DNA of 64,000 nucleotides from NCBI RefSeq assembly GCF_041296385.1, contig NW_027183619.1, forward strand, positions 108,213 to 172,212, in the 5' to 3' direction. The notes beneath the pieces are model-generated. The model was not told the DNA's origin. It ran no database searches and saw only the letters and a program-made list of their open reading frames with translations. Of the stretch, positions 33,300 to 44,135 are shown one piece after another. Numbering within the stretch: the first letter of the stretch is position 1; each line of letters opens with the position of its first letter. This DNA is from Aphelocoma coerulescens (taxonomy: Eukaryota; Chordata; Aves; Passeriformes; Corvidae). The position numbers were made by a program, and so were the translations under genes.

Positions 33300-33607
33300 C
33301 CCTCCCCCTTTGTCGAGACACGGAGGATGAGAATTTCCCCATCATCCACCCCAAGAGTTCCCCCGAGCCCATTTCCTCTCGTGCTTTCCCTTGGCAGCAG
33401 AGCCCCACCCCTCCTGGCTGCCCCCTCCTGTCAGGGACTTGGAGAGAGCCAGGTCCCCCCTGAGCCTCCTTTCCTCCAGGCTCAGCCCCCTCAGATCCCT
33501 CAGCTGCCCCTCAGAAGTCCTCCAGAGCCTTCCCCAGCTCCATTCCCATCTCTGGACGTGCTCCAGCCCCTCCATGTCTTTCTTGCACTTTGAAGCCCAA
33601 TCGCTGC
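33300..33607 (-). mobile_element. CR1 LINE fragment (copy 1)
   Basis: The minus strand reads gcttcaaagtgcaagaaaga, catggaggggctggagcacg, tccagagatggg, gctgagcctggaggaaag and gaggctcaggggggacct. These are the conserved landmarks of the CR1 reverse-transcriptase 3' region, in order. It is 5'- and 3'-truncated. Confidence 0.85.
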
Positions 33608-34088
33608 CCTGTCGCTGCAGGTGCCAAAACCCCAGGGAGACTCCTTGGAAATGGGGGTAGAGAGGAGCCCTTCAAAGGGAAACGTGTGCAAAACTGCTCC
33701 CAATGGCCGAGCGGGTTTGGTGTAGCTGCGGGAGGAAGAGATGCTCCGGGACTCCGCCTCGGCCCCGGAGCGGAGCGGCCCGTGCTGGCGCGGGGCGCGC
33801 GGGGCTCGGCCGTGGGGCGCGCGGGGGGGAACGGACACACGGGCACCGGACACACGGACACGCGGACAAACGCTCCCAGCGCTTCAGCGGCAGCAGCGGC
33901 AGCAGCGGCAGCAGCGGCAGCAGCGGCAGCAGCGGCAGCAGCACAAAAGCAGCGAGTCCACGAACCCTCTGCGTCCCTTCTCCTGCTCCTCCTCTCCCTC
34001 TCCCAGTGTCTCGCACCCTCTCCCGCTCTCCCTTTCGTTCCCCAACCCCCCCTCCCGCGGCCTCCCTCTCCCCAGGCCCGGCCGGGCC
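33608..34088 (+). other. 5' leader region of the PIM-like gene
   Basis: GC-rich, with the CAG-rich triplet repeat and pyrimidine-rich stretches. An in-frame open extension reaches an upstream ATG at 33,741, so translation could start earlier. I preferred 34,089 because the intervening sequence is low-complexity and length-variable between copies. Confidence 0.45.
33887..33945 (+). repeat. (GGCAGCAGC)n repeat (copy 1)
   Basis: Six tandem 9-bp copies plus a partial one. The second block has one copy fewer at 59,787-59,836. Confidence 0.9.
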
Positions 34089-36590
34089 ATGCCCCCGGCC
34101 CGCCCCCGGCCCCGGGCGGGGCTGCCCCCTCCCCGCCCCCGGGCGTCCCGCCGCGGTCCCGCCTCCGCCCGGCTCTCGCCGTCCTGGCTGTGGCGCTGCT
34201 GGGCGGGCATCAGTGCCTGGCTCCTGGGCAGCATCGCCAGCCCCTGGCTCCGGCTGGCCCGACCCCTACCCCGGCCCCGGCCCCGGCCCCGGTCCCGGCC
34301 TCGGCTCCTCCCGGGGCCCGCCGGGGACACAGGCGGCGCGGCCGCTCCCGCCGCCTCCGCAGCGTCTTCCCCGCTCCGAGCTCCGCCGCTCTTGAGCGCG
34401 GCCGCCGGCCCCGAGCCGCCGGTGGCCCCTCCAAAAGAGCCCCCATGTGGGGATGGCCGGCCCGGGGCGGTTGAGCGGCGCTCGGGGGCCGTTCCTGGCC
34501 CCGGGCCGAGCGCTGACGGCCGCGTCTCGCGGGCACGGAAGGCGCAGCAGGGCCTGAAGGAGCGCTACCGGCTGGGTTCGCTGCTGGGGCGCGGCGGCTT
34601 CGGCAGCGTCTTCGCGGCCACGCGGCTCTCGGACGGCGCCCCGGTGAGTGGCGGGGCCGGCGGCGGGCGCAGGAGGCGGGGGGCAAAGGAGGAGGAGAAG
34701 GAGCATGGGGCTGGGCACGGCGGGCGGCGAGCTCAGCCCGCTGCTCCCCTTGCCTTGCAGGTGGCCATCAAACGGGTGCCGCGGAACCGCATCGGCCATT
34801 GGGGCGAGCTGGTGAGTGAGCGAGGGGCAGCGGGAGAGGCCGGGGCGCGACGGGCGGGGATGAGCCGAGGCCCGGCAGGGTGGAAGCCGCCAGAACACTT
34901 CGAGGGAGAGCGGCCGTGGGGCCAGCGGAGCGCGCAGAGCGTCCCCGGCTGGCTGAGGGCTTCCCGAGCCCCGGCACGGCATCAGCTCCGCTGACAGCAC
35001 CGTGCTCCTCCCACAGCCCGACGGCACCCGAGCACCACTGGAGATCGTGCTGCTGGACAAGGTGTCCGCTGGCTTCCCTGGCATCGTCCAGCTCCACGAG
35101 TGGCTGGAGCTCCCCAACAACGTGGTGATGGTGCTGGAGCGCCCGGAGCGGTCTCAGGACCTCCTTCACTTCATTTGGGCACGGGGCTTCCTGTGCGAGG
35201 AGGTGGCGCGGCACCTGTTCCGCCAGGTGCTGGAGGCCGTGCGGCACTGCACCAGCTGCGGGGTCCTGCACCGGGACATCAAACCGGAGAACATCCTGGT
35301 TGACCTGGCAACCGGGCAGGCCAAACTCATCGACTTTGGCTGTGGCACCTACCTGCAAGCCGCAGCCTACACCAGCTTTGCAGGTGAGCCCACGCAGGGG
35401 GAGGCTCCTGGTAGCGGCATCTCACAGCCCAACATCTCACGGCCCAACATCTCACAGCCCAAAGCCAGCTGTGGCAGGGGGGATTCTCCCTTTTGCTGCC
35501 AGTCATGGCAGCCGGAGTCTTCAGCTGAGCTGCTTTTGAGCGGCGCTGGCTGAAGGGCTATTTTCCAGCCTTGCTGGCAGCCTTTCGCCAGCCACTCTGC
35601 CCAGGACTGGCGCTGGGGCTGGGGCAGCCAGCGTCACAGAAACACCCGTGGGTGGGAGTAGCAGAGAGGGGGGCCCAGAACCTGTGCTCCAGCCCGTTTG
35701 GTGTGCAGGCGAGACAGGGCTCGGACTGCTCTGCTGCCCGTGCTTGCCTTGGCTTAAGAATGGTTTCTGGGGCAGTGCAGGCAGGGAGGATGAAAGCGTG
35801 GTTTTTCCCCAGCACCAAGTGGGTTTTTCCTTTGCATGGAATGCTCGGGCCTTGCCAGGGCTTCCGCTGCCCTCTTGCGACACCAGCGGCTTCTTTTCCA
35901 ACCCCCAGTTTGTACGCAAGTCCCAGGTGCTGGCAAGAGGGCAGCGGGTCACGCCGCGTGCCGCTGCTGCGGCCCCCGCATGCCCAGGGATGCTGGGGCG
36001 AGGCTCTGGGAGCAGGCAGCGTCCCCCTGAAGAACTCCACCTCTATTCCATAGGAACACCGTCCTACAGCCCCCCGGAATGGACCCTGTTAGGCTGGTAC
36101 CACGGCGAGGCAGCGACCGTCTGGTCCCTGGGCATCGTGCTGCACCAGATGGTCTGCGGGGAGCACCCTTTCAGGAGGGGCTGGCACAGCACCTGGGGCC
36201 GGCTCTCGCTCCCACGACGGCTCTCTCCAGGTGGATCCTCGTCTCTGCAGCACGGGGGGAATAGCAGTGCTGGGAGACAGCAGCGGGCTCAGGAGCATCC
36301 CGCACTGGCAGCTGCTGAGCAGGTGGCAATGTCCTGCTCTCCTGCTCTCCAAAAGAAAGAATTGATGGCAAAGTTTAGGCACAGCCCTGAGCACACGCAG
36401 CACGGCCTGGCCATGGCAAGAGTGGGGCAAAGCGGACAGGAGCCTTCTGCAACTGACTGGCGCTTTCTGCTTTCTCTCCGCAGAGTGCCAGGATCTCATC
36501 CGACGGTGTTTAACCGTGCTCTCCTCGGAAAGGCCCTCATTAGAAGACCTGTCCTGTGATCCTTGGATGCAGGATATTCACATGCCATAG
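34089..36590 (+). CDS. PIM1-like: PIM-like serine/threonine kinase, complete
   Basis: Cytosolic Ser/Thr kinase of the PIM family. Five exons with GT-AG junctions and compatible phases: 34,089-34,643; 34,761-34,811; 35,017-35,383; 36,054-36,230; 36,484-36,590. Together they give 418 codons plus TAG. Residues 1-156 are a Pro/Arg-rich extension with a Trp/Leu-rich stretch (about 44-68). The kinase domain runs 160-415: P-loop GRGGFGSV 167-174, Lys189 in VAIK, Glu211, the PIM-type hinge ERPE 243-246, HRD 287-289 with Asn294, DFG 308-310, PPE 331-333, and subdomain [18 protein letters not shown] in the last exon. The proline-bearing hinge and VWSLG are PIM hallmarks. PIM kinases are constitutively active and regulated mainly by expression. 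All catalytic residues are present, so this copy could be active. Known PIM1 lacks such a long N-terminal extension except in its longer isoform. Confidence 0.88.
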
Positions 36591-37748
36591 GAGAAGGGAG
36601 AGAGCCACGTGCACGCTTTGACCCAGGGAGCCGGTAAGTTCCAGCTGCACACGCGCCTTGGCAGGAAGCAGCAAAGAAAGGCAGAGATTTTGTCCTGCCT
36701 GAATCGCTGCGCAGGGCTCCTCAGCTGGGCACGCGCAGCCCTGCTGCTGGAGCTGAGCTGCTCTTCCCAGCACTGGTGGCCCCCATGCCAGCTGCTTTTG
36801 CTTGTTCTGCTTCAGCGACAGCCGGGGCCCTGGGCAGAGCACTGACAGCCTGCTCCAGCCCCAGGGAAGAAGGAGCCCCTGGGGAAGCTGTGGCAGGTGC
36901 GGCTGCTGCTGCTGGAGACATGGAGGGTGACATCAAGGATGACAAGCTCTTCCTCCACCTGGCAAGCTGAAGATGATGGACTTCAATTGTGGCACCTTCT
37001 CCAAAGCCAGGCTCCACAGCGAATTTGCAGATGAGTCCACACGCAGGGGGATGCTCCCAGATTTGTGCATTGCACAGCCTGGCCGGGAAGCAAAGGTTTC
37101 CCCCTTTGCTGGGGCGGATGCAACCAATTCTTCAGTCGGCTGCCAAGCTGCTTTTTGGCAGGGCTGGGGGGATGGGCTGGGCTGGTTTTGAACTGGGAGT
37201 CTGCTCCTGGCCCTGCCAACAGCCCCCAGCACCCACCGTGGCCCGCGCTGGGGCTGGGGCTGGGGCAGCCAGCCCGACACAAACAAAGCCCCATGGTGGG
37301 AGCAGAGGTTGGACACCAGAAGCTGTGCATGGGCTGCTTTGCTCTGCAGGCAAGGAAGGGCTTGGGCTGCTCCAGTGCCCTTGTTTGCTTTGGGCTCAGC
37401 ATGACTTTTGGGGGCAGTGCAGGGGGAAGGCAGAAAGCGTGGGCTGCCCTGGCCCGTGGGTGGGGTTTTCCCTCGCATGGCAGGCTTGGACCTTCCTCAA
37501 GGCCCAGCAGGGAGAAGATTTTTTACCTTTTTCCTTGTTTTCCCTTTTTGTCTGTAATCTCTTTTCATTGATTTATGGTTTGTTTTTCCAAAGGAAGCAT
37601 TCTAGGTGCTGTCTGGTCCGGATGGCAAAGTGCTTGGGAGCAGCTGTGGCATGGATGGGACATGCCCTTGGAGAAGGGCTGAGGACACCGTTTGGGAGCA
37701 GCTTTTCTTCTGGCGGCGGGAGGCGTGAGGTGGGTGCCCGTCCTCTTG
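36591..37748 (+). pseudogene. Downstream PIM-like activation-loop exon remnant
   Basis: After the stop codon the sequence continues into a degenerate second PIM-like unit. Around 36,940-37,030 it reads LKMMDFNCGTFSKARLH-like codons (the DFG motif changed to DFN) ending in an AGATGAGTC in place of the donor. The HRD part is lost. The same arrangement occurs in the inverted fragment at 20.5 kb. A possible donor GCCG|gtaagt at 36,632 suggests the 3'UTR of the intact gene may be spliced. Most of this segment (36,400-37,748) is missing from the second block. Confidence 0.6.
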
Positions 37749-37755
37749 GCACGGC

Positions 37756-38139
37756 TGGGATAAGGGCTTTTGGGAGACGGCAGCGAGCACAGCGGCATCC
37801 TGCTCTGGGCAGCTGCTGAGGAGGTGGCTGTGCCACGGCCGGCTGCAGGCTGGGCACGTGTCCTGCCCTCCTGCTCTCCTGCCAGAGGCAGCAATGCTGG
37901 GCAGCTTTGGGCAGCGCCCTGAGCGCGGCCAGCACGGCCTGGGCACCGCGGGCGGCTGGGACAAGGGGGACGGGAGCCTTCAGCTGACGGGTGCTTTCTG
38001 CTTTCTCTCCTTGCAGCCGGGCTCTGTGGATGCTGAGGCTGCTCTGGGCTCCACCAAGGCTCTGCTGCGGCTCAGCCCCGGGGCCACGAGAAGCCAAAGA
38101 AGAAACGCCGTGACCTGCAGCAGAGACGTGCTTGAGTAG
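37756..38139 (+). other. PIM intron-4-like sequence plus exon-like ORF
   Basis: 37,756-38,016 resembles kinase intron 4 (ggcagctgctgaggaggtgg, tcctgccctcctgctctcc) and ends in a strong acceptor ctttctctccttgcag. The following 123 bp are open (PGSVDAEAALGSTKALL...) to TAG at 38,137-38,139, but do not resemble kinase sequence. In the phase left by exon 4 they would stop after six codons. Confidence 0.5.
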
Positions 38140-39450
38140 CTCGGCAGTGCAGCTCAAGTTTGCAGAGTGTGCACCTCCGGGGGAAAATATGACACCCCCC
38201 CAATAACAAACTTGTTCAGTAACTTCTGAAATGAAATCAGTCTGGGATGACCCCCAATGCCATTTTTCAGCTTGCTCAAGCTGAAGCCCAGCCCTTCTCT
38301 GAACAGTTCTCTCCCCCACCTGCCTTTTGCTCCACAAGTGCTCCCTCTTTCCCCCAGTGAGTTCCCAGCTCACCGCAGTCCCCATTGCACTGTAGCCTTC
38401 CTTGATGGCCCTGGCCATGAGGAAGAATGAGCCCCAGGTTTAGGGACTCGTGTTGTCACTGGCTGAAGAACAGCAATGTCTCAAAGGTCTGGTGAGATTT
38501 GGGGGTCATTCAGAGCTGCTCTCCAGGCCTCAGCTCTGCTCACTGCTGGCTTCCCACTTCCTTTTCCTCATTCTTCACAAAGCAGGATGAGCTCTGTGAA
38601 CGCCCTTGACCCTCGCCACCCTTCCCAGCCCAGCCACCCAGCCCAGTTAGGCTTAAGCTGGAGCTTCTCTGTCTCCTCTGGCACCCCAGTGCAGTCCCCT
38701 CTGTGGGGAGCAGCAGCCCCAGAGCACAGCACACAACAGTGCAGGCCACAGCCGGAGCAGCTCCCTGCAGCCATGGCTTGGCTCTTTGTGGCAACCAAAT
38801 GCTCCCTGTTTGCAGCTGTCCCTGGAGGATGGCCCCAGGGCAGAGCCCAGCCGGGCTCCCAGTGCATCCCCTGGAGCCTGGGGCAGACAGCGCTCGCAGA
38901 GCTGAGGTTCATGGTGAGCACCCAGAGCTGTGGCTCGCAGTCGGTGTTTGCAAGCGTTGTGATCTCATCTCCTGCAACCTGTGGGGAAAACGAGCTGTGC
39001 GGCCAGGCCAGCACCGCCCCTCTTGGCAGGGACGAGGCTGAAGGCCTTTCCTGTTACCGAGGAGGCGGCATTAAGCCTTAGCAGGGCCTGGCAGCTGTGG
39101 AGCCGGATCTCGCCCGCTGTCCGGGACTCGCTGCCCACCAACCGCCCCCACCCGCCGCGCTCCCTTCTGCAGGGACAGAAGGCTCTGGCTGTACCAGGCT
39201 TTCCATCACGTCTGTGTACCCATAGCTGTGGAACGCACATGGAGAGGGAAAGTGTCAGTCACGGTGCTTGCACACTCCTTCCTTTCCATACAGGACACAT
39301 TCCTGCGCACCCCCTGTCAGGGTCTATTCAAAGGAGAGGCATGGATAGAGATTTCCCACAGAGCTCTGACTCTGGCGGAACTCACCTTGTCAGCCAGCAG
39401 CCAGGGCATTTTTTTCCCAGCTCTGTGTCAGTCGGTGCCCAAGAGCTGAA
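38140..39450. other. Shared downstream flank of the kinase, no gene identified
   Basis: Conserved in both blocks (62,687-64,000). The minus strand has a short exon-like open stretch, MARAIKEGYSAMGTAV followed by gtgagc near 38,365-38,418. I recognise no family for it. Confidence 0.35.
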
Positions 39451-42090
39451 GGGAGCAGCATTTAGAAGCAGTTTCCAGATTTCTAGGCAGGCAGTGGAGC
39501 TGACAAGCATCCGTGCAACTCTCCGTGTTCATCAGGAGGGGCTGCTGCTTCTTTGGGAATACGGCACAATGGAGACACGAGACTTGGAAAAATCCCAGCT
39601 CTCTGTGGATTTGCGCAGGAGGAGGAGCAGCAGAAACACTTTGTGTCTGCTTGTGGGGACACAAGGTCCAAGGAGCGGGGCTGGCAGAGGGTGACCTGGG
39701 CCGCTGGCAGCTCAAGTCCCGTGTGTTGGGTCTGCCTGAGGGAAAGTTCATGGGCCTTCCAGGGCTGTGCTTTGCATTGGTAGCTGGACGGGTGCTGATA
39801 ATAGAGCGGTGTTCTGGCTACTGCCCAGCAGCGCTGTCCCTCTGCCATTCCTTCCCCCATCAGAGGGGATGGGAGTGGGCAGGATCCTGGCAGGGGACAC
39901 AGCCAGACCAGCGGACCCAAATCAGCCAAGGGGATGTTCCAACCATATGACTCCAGCTCAGATGTATAAAGCAAAGGGAGAGAGGAGGAAGGGCACCTTT
40001 TCCCCCAGAAGCTGAAGTTTCCCTGAGGGTTCCAGTTCCAAACTGTTGACCCTTTTTGGAGGCATAAGATTGTCACCTCATAGTCTTCCAGTCACCCTCG
40101 AGTTGTAGAATTTTAGAGCAGTCAAATCAATCAAGTTCACATTTTCTAGATATTGCTGTGTCATTTTCTTGATATCCACGTGAGAGGGGACACAGTGATG
40201 GATGGGTTTGCATGGGAGCTCCAGAGCCCCGGAATGGAGAGCCTGAGTGTCCCAGCAGGATTTGCAGGAGTGTGGGGCAGCTGGAAAGAAGATCGTGGGC
40301 AATATTCTCCTGCCTCCATCTTCCAAGGCAACTTTGATTCAGTCCCTGTCTGCACCATGCCATGGGGCCTCCAGAGGCCCAGGGAGGTGTCTGGGTGGCC
40401 CCAGAAGGCACTTGCAGAACCCTGGGGCACCAGGGAAGGGGTAGGAGCATCCCTGTGGTGCTGGGAGAGACACGCAGAGGGGGCCACCCCTGGTGCCCAG
40501 GCAAGAGCTGCATTCAGGCAGCCAAATTCATGCAGGGTCTGCCCGGGCGCTGCCAAGGACCTGTCCAGTGAGCTCCTGTCCTCTTTCACCTCTTTGTATT
40601 TTCTCTGTATTTCTTTGTATTTATCCTTATTATTATCTTTGTATTTGTTGACCCTCAAAATGCCATTAGAAATCATTTTCCCTCAAAATAAATACTGACT
40701 TATTTTAGTGTGCTGCTTTGGACAAATTTGCAGGAAAATATCCTCTGACAGAAGGCAGGTTACAACCAGCCCTCTCCCACCAGGTCTGGGAAAAAAATAT
40801 TTTCCTCTGAGGAAAGTGAAAGAGAACCTATTTATTTAACAAACACACAGGAAAAGGATAATAATGCTGAATACTAAAACCTCTCGCTGTGGAGAGAAAC
40901 CTGGGAAGATTTCAGAGTCCTTCTGTAGGTGTGCTCTCTCTCCTCCTCCTTGGAGCTGGGTTGGTGTCCTCCAGGGCCTCGGTGGAAAATTCTCCCGGTG
41001 TGTTCTGATGTTGAAACAGTCCAGAAGTGAAGAAGGGAAAAAGCCCAAGTCCCAGGAAAACAAACTTCAACTCTCCATCTCCCTCTGGAGAAAAGGAGCC
41101 GAAAGCGGACTGGAAAGCAAGCAGGGCGCTCCCTCCGCTCTTCTCGCTGCTGCAGCAGAACACAGAGGCGTGTGTGTCTGTGTCCTTGAACAACTGCTTT
41201 GAAAAGTTTGCTCGGTTTTTTCTCTCTCCCCCGTCGGGCTCAGTTTAAAGGCACAGAAAGGCACAGGATTGATTTCTGGGCAGAGAGCAGCGATAGGGGA
41301 TACACATCATAAACTCACCCCCAGACAGGAATGTACAGAGTTGGAGAGCTCTACAGTCCTGTGTCTTTAGTTCCAAGGGTATGGAAGTGTCGATGGGTCC
41401 TTTGGTAATCGCACAGTTCTGTATCGGTTCCCGCCATGTGGAGCCATTTTTATACAGAAGTCAGTGTATTCACACAGCACAGATTGTTGTGTTTTCCTGT
41501 GTATCAATTTCTGTGTAAACCTGCATCCCGTTGTACAGTTTTATCGATGTATGAATTTCTGTGTAAAGCTGCGTGGCCTTGTAGAGTTTGGTTCAGGCTC
41601 TGTGGGTGTTGAGAGAGTTCGATGGATGTTTGGCTTTCTCTCCAGATGTGTATCTGTACAGGTATCACCGTGTGACCCATCAGACATTTAACTGTGTGAA
41701 CCAAAAGGGATCTTTGTATCTTTCCATATGGAGAGCAGAGATGGAACAATCTGCAGGAAGCTTGTAACAGAATGTTGGGGTTTTGGGAGTTCTCCTGGGG
41801 TTTTCTTCTGTTAAAGGAATTTTCCCCATCCATGTTGCCACGGGGACAAATTACTGGGTGCTTAAGAAAAACAGAAAACCTGGCCATAGGGGTGGGGTGC
41901 ATCTTGCTACTCTTTTTTTCACCTGGCTGTGTGGGCAGTCAGTCCCTGGCGTTTTGGATGACGGAGAGAGAGGCTGCTTCTTCGGCTGCTTTCCTTCTAC
42001 CGGAGAGACCCCGGGATTCCCAAGCCCGCCTTCCCTGCCCCGCTGGGAGCCAGGCTGCGGCCGCCCTGCCGCTGCCATTGCTTCAAGCCT
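39451..42090. other. Unassigned repeat-rich stretch
   Basis: 39,890-40,010 is homologous to the promoter-like segment at 19,480. An AATAAA is at 40,687. Around 41,460-41,590 the words ttctgtgtaaaRctgc recur, suggesting a decayed tandem repeat. Nothing codes for a recognisable protein. Confidence 0.4.
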
Positions 42091-42099
42091 TCGCTGCTC

Positions 42100-42732
42100 T
42101 GTAGCCCGGCTCTCCCTGCCTGCCGAGACCTCCGGGGGTTCCCACCGCAGCTCCGGAACTTTGATACATCTTGTCTGCCATGCAGGATTTGTGCTCATCC
42201 CTGCTGTTCCAGCCTGCCGTTCCAGCCTGCCATTCCAGCCTGCTGTTCCCGAGGGTCCGGCTGGACATCGGGATCGGCTGCCCAGGGGGTTTTTGAAATC
42301 TTTGTTCCATCCCTTCCCGGGATCCCAGGCCGTCAGTGCCGCGTGCTCCCCGAGCTCGCTCCGGAGCGCCCCCTGCAGCCGTGGGGGAACCATCGCACCT
42401 GCCCTGCTCACCAGGAGCCGCCAGCGCCACTGCTGGCTGAGAGCAGAACTGCACCCAAGGGGAAACGGCCTGACAGCCAAGAAGGCTGGGACTGGGTTTG
42501 TGATTGTTTGCTGTTACTGCCATAGCTATTGCTGTTTGTTTGACTGGTTATACACATATAGATATATATTAGTAAAGAACTGTTATTCCTGTTCCTCATA
42601 TCTTTGCCTATAAAGCTCCTTAATTTCAAAATTATAATAATTCAGAGGGAAGGGGGTTGCAATTTTTTTTCCTTCCATTTCAGGAGAGACTCCTGCCTTC
42701 CTTGGCAGACACCTGTCTTTCAAACCAAGACA
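42100..42732. mobile_element. LTR with TGTCTTGGTTTGA terminus
   Basis: The plus strand ends ctgtctttcaaaccaagaca at 42,732, i.e. TGTCTTGGTTTG on the minus strand. It is followed inward by gtgtctgccaaggaaggcag and by cttccctctgaattattata. These are landmarks of a common songbird ERVL-type LTR. The inner boundary is not visible, so the start given is approximate. It abuts the MHC-type minisatellite. Confidence 0.55.
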
Positions 42733-42890
42733 CTGGGAGCAACTGGGACCACAGTGGGGGCAAATGCTATCATACAGGGAGTGACTGGGTTCATACTGGA
42801 AGTGACTGGAGCCACATTGGACTCTTACTGAGAGTGAAAGCAACCATACTGGGTGTGACTGGGAGCCACTGGGACCACGCTGTGTGTGAG
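42733..42890 (-). repeat. MHC II-intron-type minisatellite, inverted
   Basis: Recurring actgggaccac, gtgactggg and catactggaagtgactgg words. The reverse complement matches the cccagtatgatcccagtcac array at 57,180-57,900 beside the class II exons. Confidence 0.75.
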
Positions 42891-43165
42891 AAATGAGACA
42901 ACTCTTAGTTAAAAATTAAAATAATTTATTAAAAATGGAAAAATTGAAAAATTACAAAAATTAGCAAAATATAAAAATTTGGGATCCTATGGCTCGATAG
43001 ATGGTATGCCCCAGGAGCGCAGGGATTTTAGATCTTCTGGCTGAAACAGCACTAGAGCTCAGGTAGAGAAAAAGGACTTACAGTGCTAGGCTGGCTTTTG
43101 GCTGGTCCAAAAGCAAAAAAATATTTCTAAAGGCTCCTTAATAGGAGTAGGCTTTCCCACCACTA
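42891..43165. other. A/T-rich unassigned segment
   Basis: It starts TGTGTGAGAAATGAGACAAC and runs through an A-rich stretch; possibly an LTR start, not proven. Confidence 0.3.
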
Positions 43166-43794
43166 TTTTTTTGTTTGTTTGTTTGTTTTAATAAATTGCA
43201 TGCACTAATTCCCATCCATTTGCTGCAAATGATCCCCCAGGAAAGCTTCCACAAAGGGCCCCATAGCTGTGGCGGTTCTCTTCTAAAGCAGCCCAGGAAC
43301 AGCTCCTGGGTTCAGGAGCAAAGCCTAAGCGGTTAGGAGCTTGCACTTCATTGCCAAGGGAATTGCTCTCTTGGCACACCGTCAAGGGTCACAGCAGAGA
43401 GCCAAGGCCTCTAATGGCAGGATTTGGAGCAAGAAAGTGCTTTCCCTCACTCCTGGGCAAGTTTTAGAAGTACTTGTGAGGCTCCCTGCCAGCCTGCAAT
43501 TTGCAGGTTGTCTCGGCTGAAGCAGCAAGCTGAGGAAATGACAGTGTCCAATGCCACGCGCTCTCCCGTGGAGGGAACGCAACCCCTGCAGGTTACGTTG
43601 CAAATACTCTCCAGCCGCCAGCGAGTGCAGACACCCCCTTTTTAGCTGATGCTGTTGGCAGGAGCTTTAGCAAAGGAGCGGCACCTTAATGGCACTTTTG
43701 CTCCCAAATCTGCTTCATCACTACAAACGAGCATCAAGAGCAAAGTGAAGCAAAAGCCGTGTGATGGCTACCCCCAGGATAAACCTTTACTTAC

Positions 43795-43873
43795 GAGTCA
43801 GGTGGGTCAGGAAGTAGCCGGAATACGCCACAGAAAAAACCGTGCAAACCGCGGCACAGACTTGCCCGATCAT
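43795..43873 (-). pseudogene. Orphan first exon of a PAK-like unit
   Basis: ATG at 43,873, reading MIGQVCAAVCTVFSVAYSGY plus six codons, with donor C|GTAAGT at 43,794. It is identical to the first exon of the gene at 46.2-52.9 kb. No downstream kinase exon follows before the array breaks at 43,186, so it is a stranded exon. Confidence 0.55.
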
Positions 43874-44081
43874 TCTAGCAGTGCTGTGCGGGTTTGCACA
43901 CTGAATGCCACCCGGGGGAAAAACCAAGACTCCTCTCGGGGTGCAGGCCGTCTGCTGAGAACGCCTCAGTCACGAGGGTCCTCCTGCAGCGAGCGAGCCA
44001 AAGAGCTGCTCTGGACAAGGAGGCCTCGCGCGCGCCGGGACAACGTCGCGCTGACAGCACTGTGATGCGGCCCGGCTCCCT

Positions 44082-44135
44082 TGACGTCACAATAGCAGCC
44101 GCTCTGGCTCTGTTGGCGTAGTTACGCCCGGCAAC
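44082..44135 (-). promoter_or_regulatory. CRE plus X-box-like motif (array copy 1)
   Basis: A perfect palindromic TGACGTCA at 44,082-44,089 and GTTACGCCCGGCAAC at 44,121-44,135, one base off the RFX X-box consensus, about 210 bp upstream of the orphan ATG. Confidence 0.55.

Larger units (their letters stand above)
31935..39450 (+). repeat. Segmental duplication, copy 1
   Basis: Homologous to 57,815-64,000 in direct orientation, offset about 25.9 kb and very high identity. It contains MHC class II exons 4-5, the S/X/Y-like module, the CR1 fragment and the PIM-like kinase. Differences are a 9-bp change in the CAG-rich repeat, a 6-bp change in the GGAGAA repeat, and a 1,349-bp segment at 36,400-37,748 absent from the other copy. 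Identity falls after about 39,270. Confidence 0.92.

Noticed and set aside
33741..34994. 417-codon open frame as the kinase coding sequence
   Set aside because: It reads through the intron after 34,643 and the intron after 34,811. The spliced model reproduces the PIM domain exactly, and the frame's 5' part is low-complexity.
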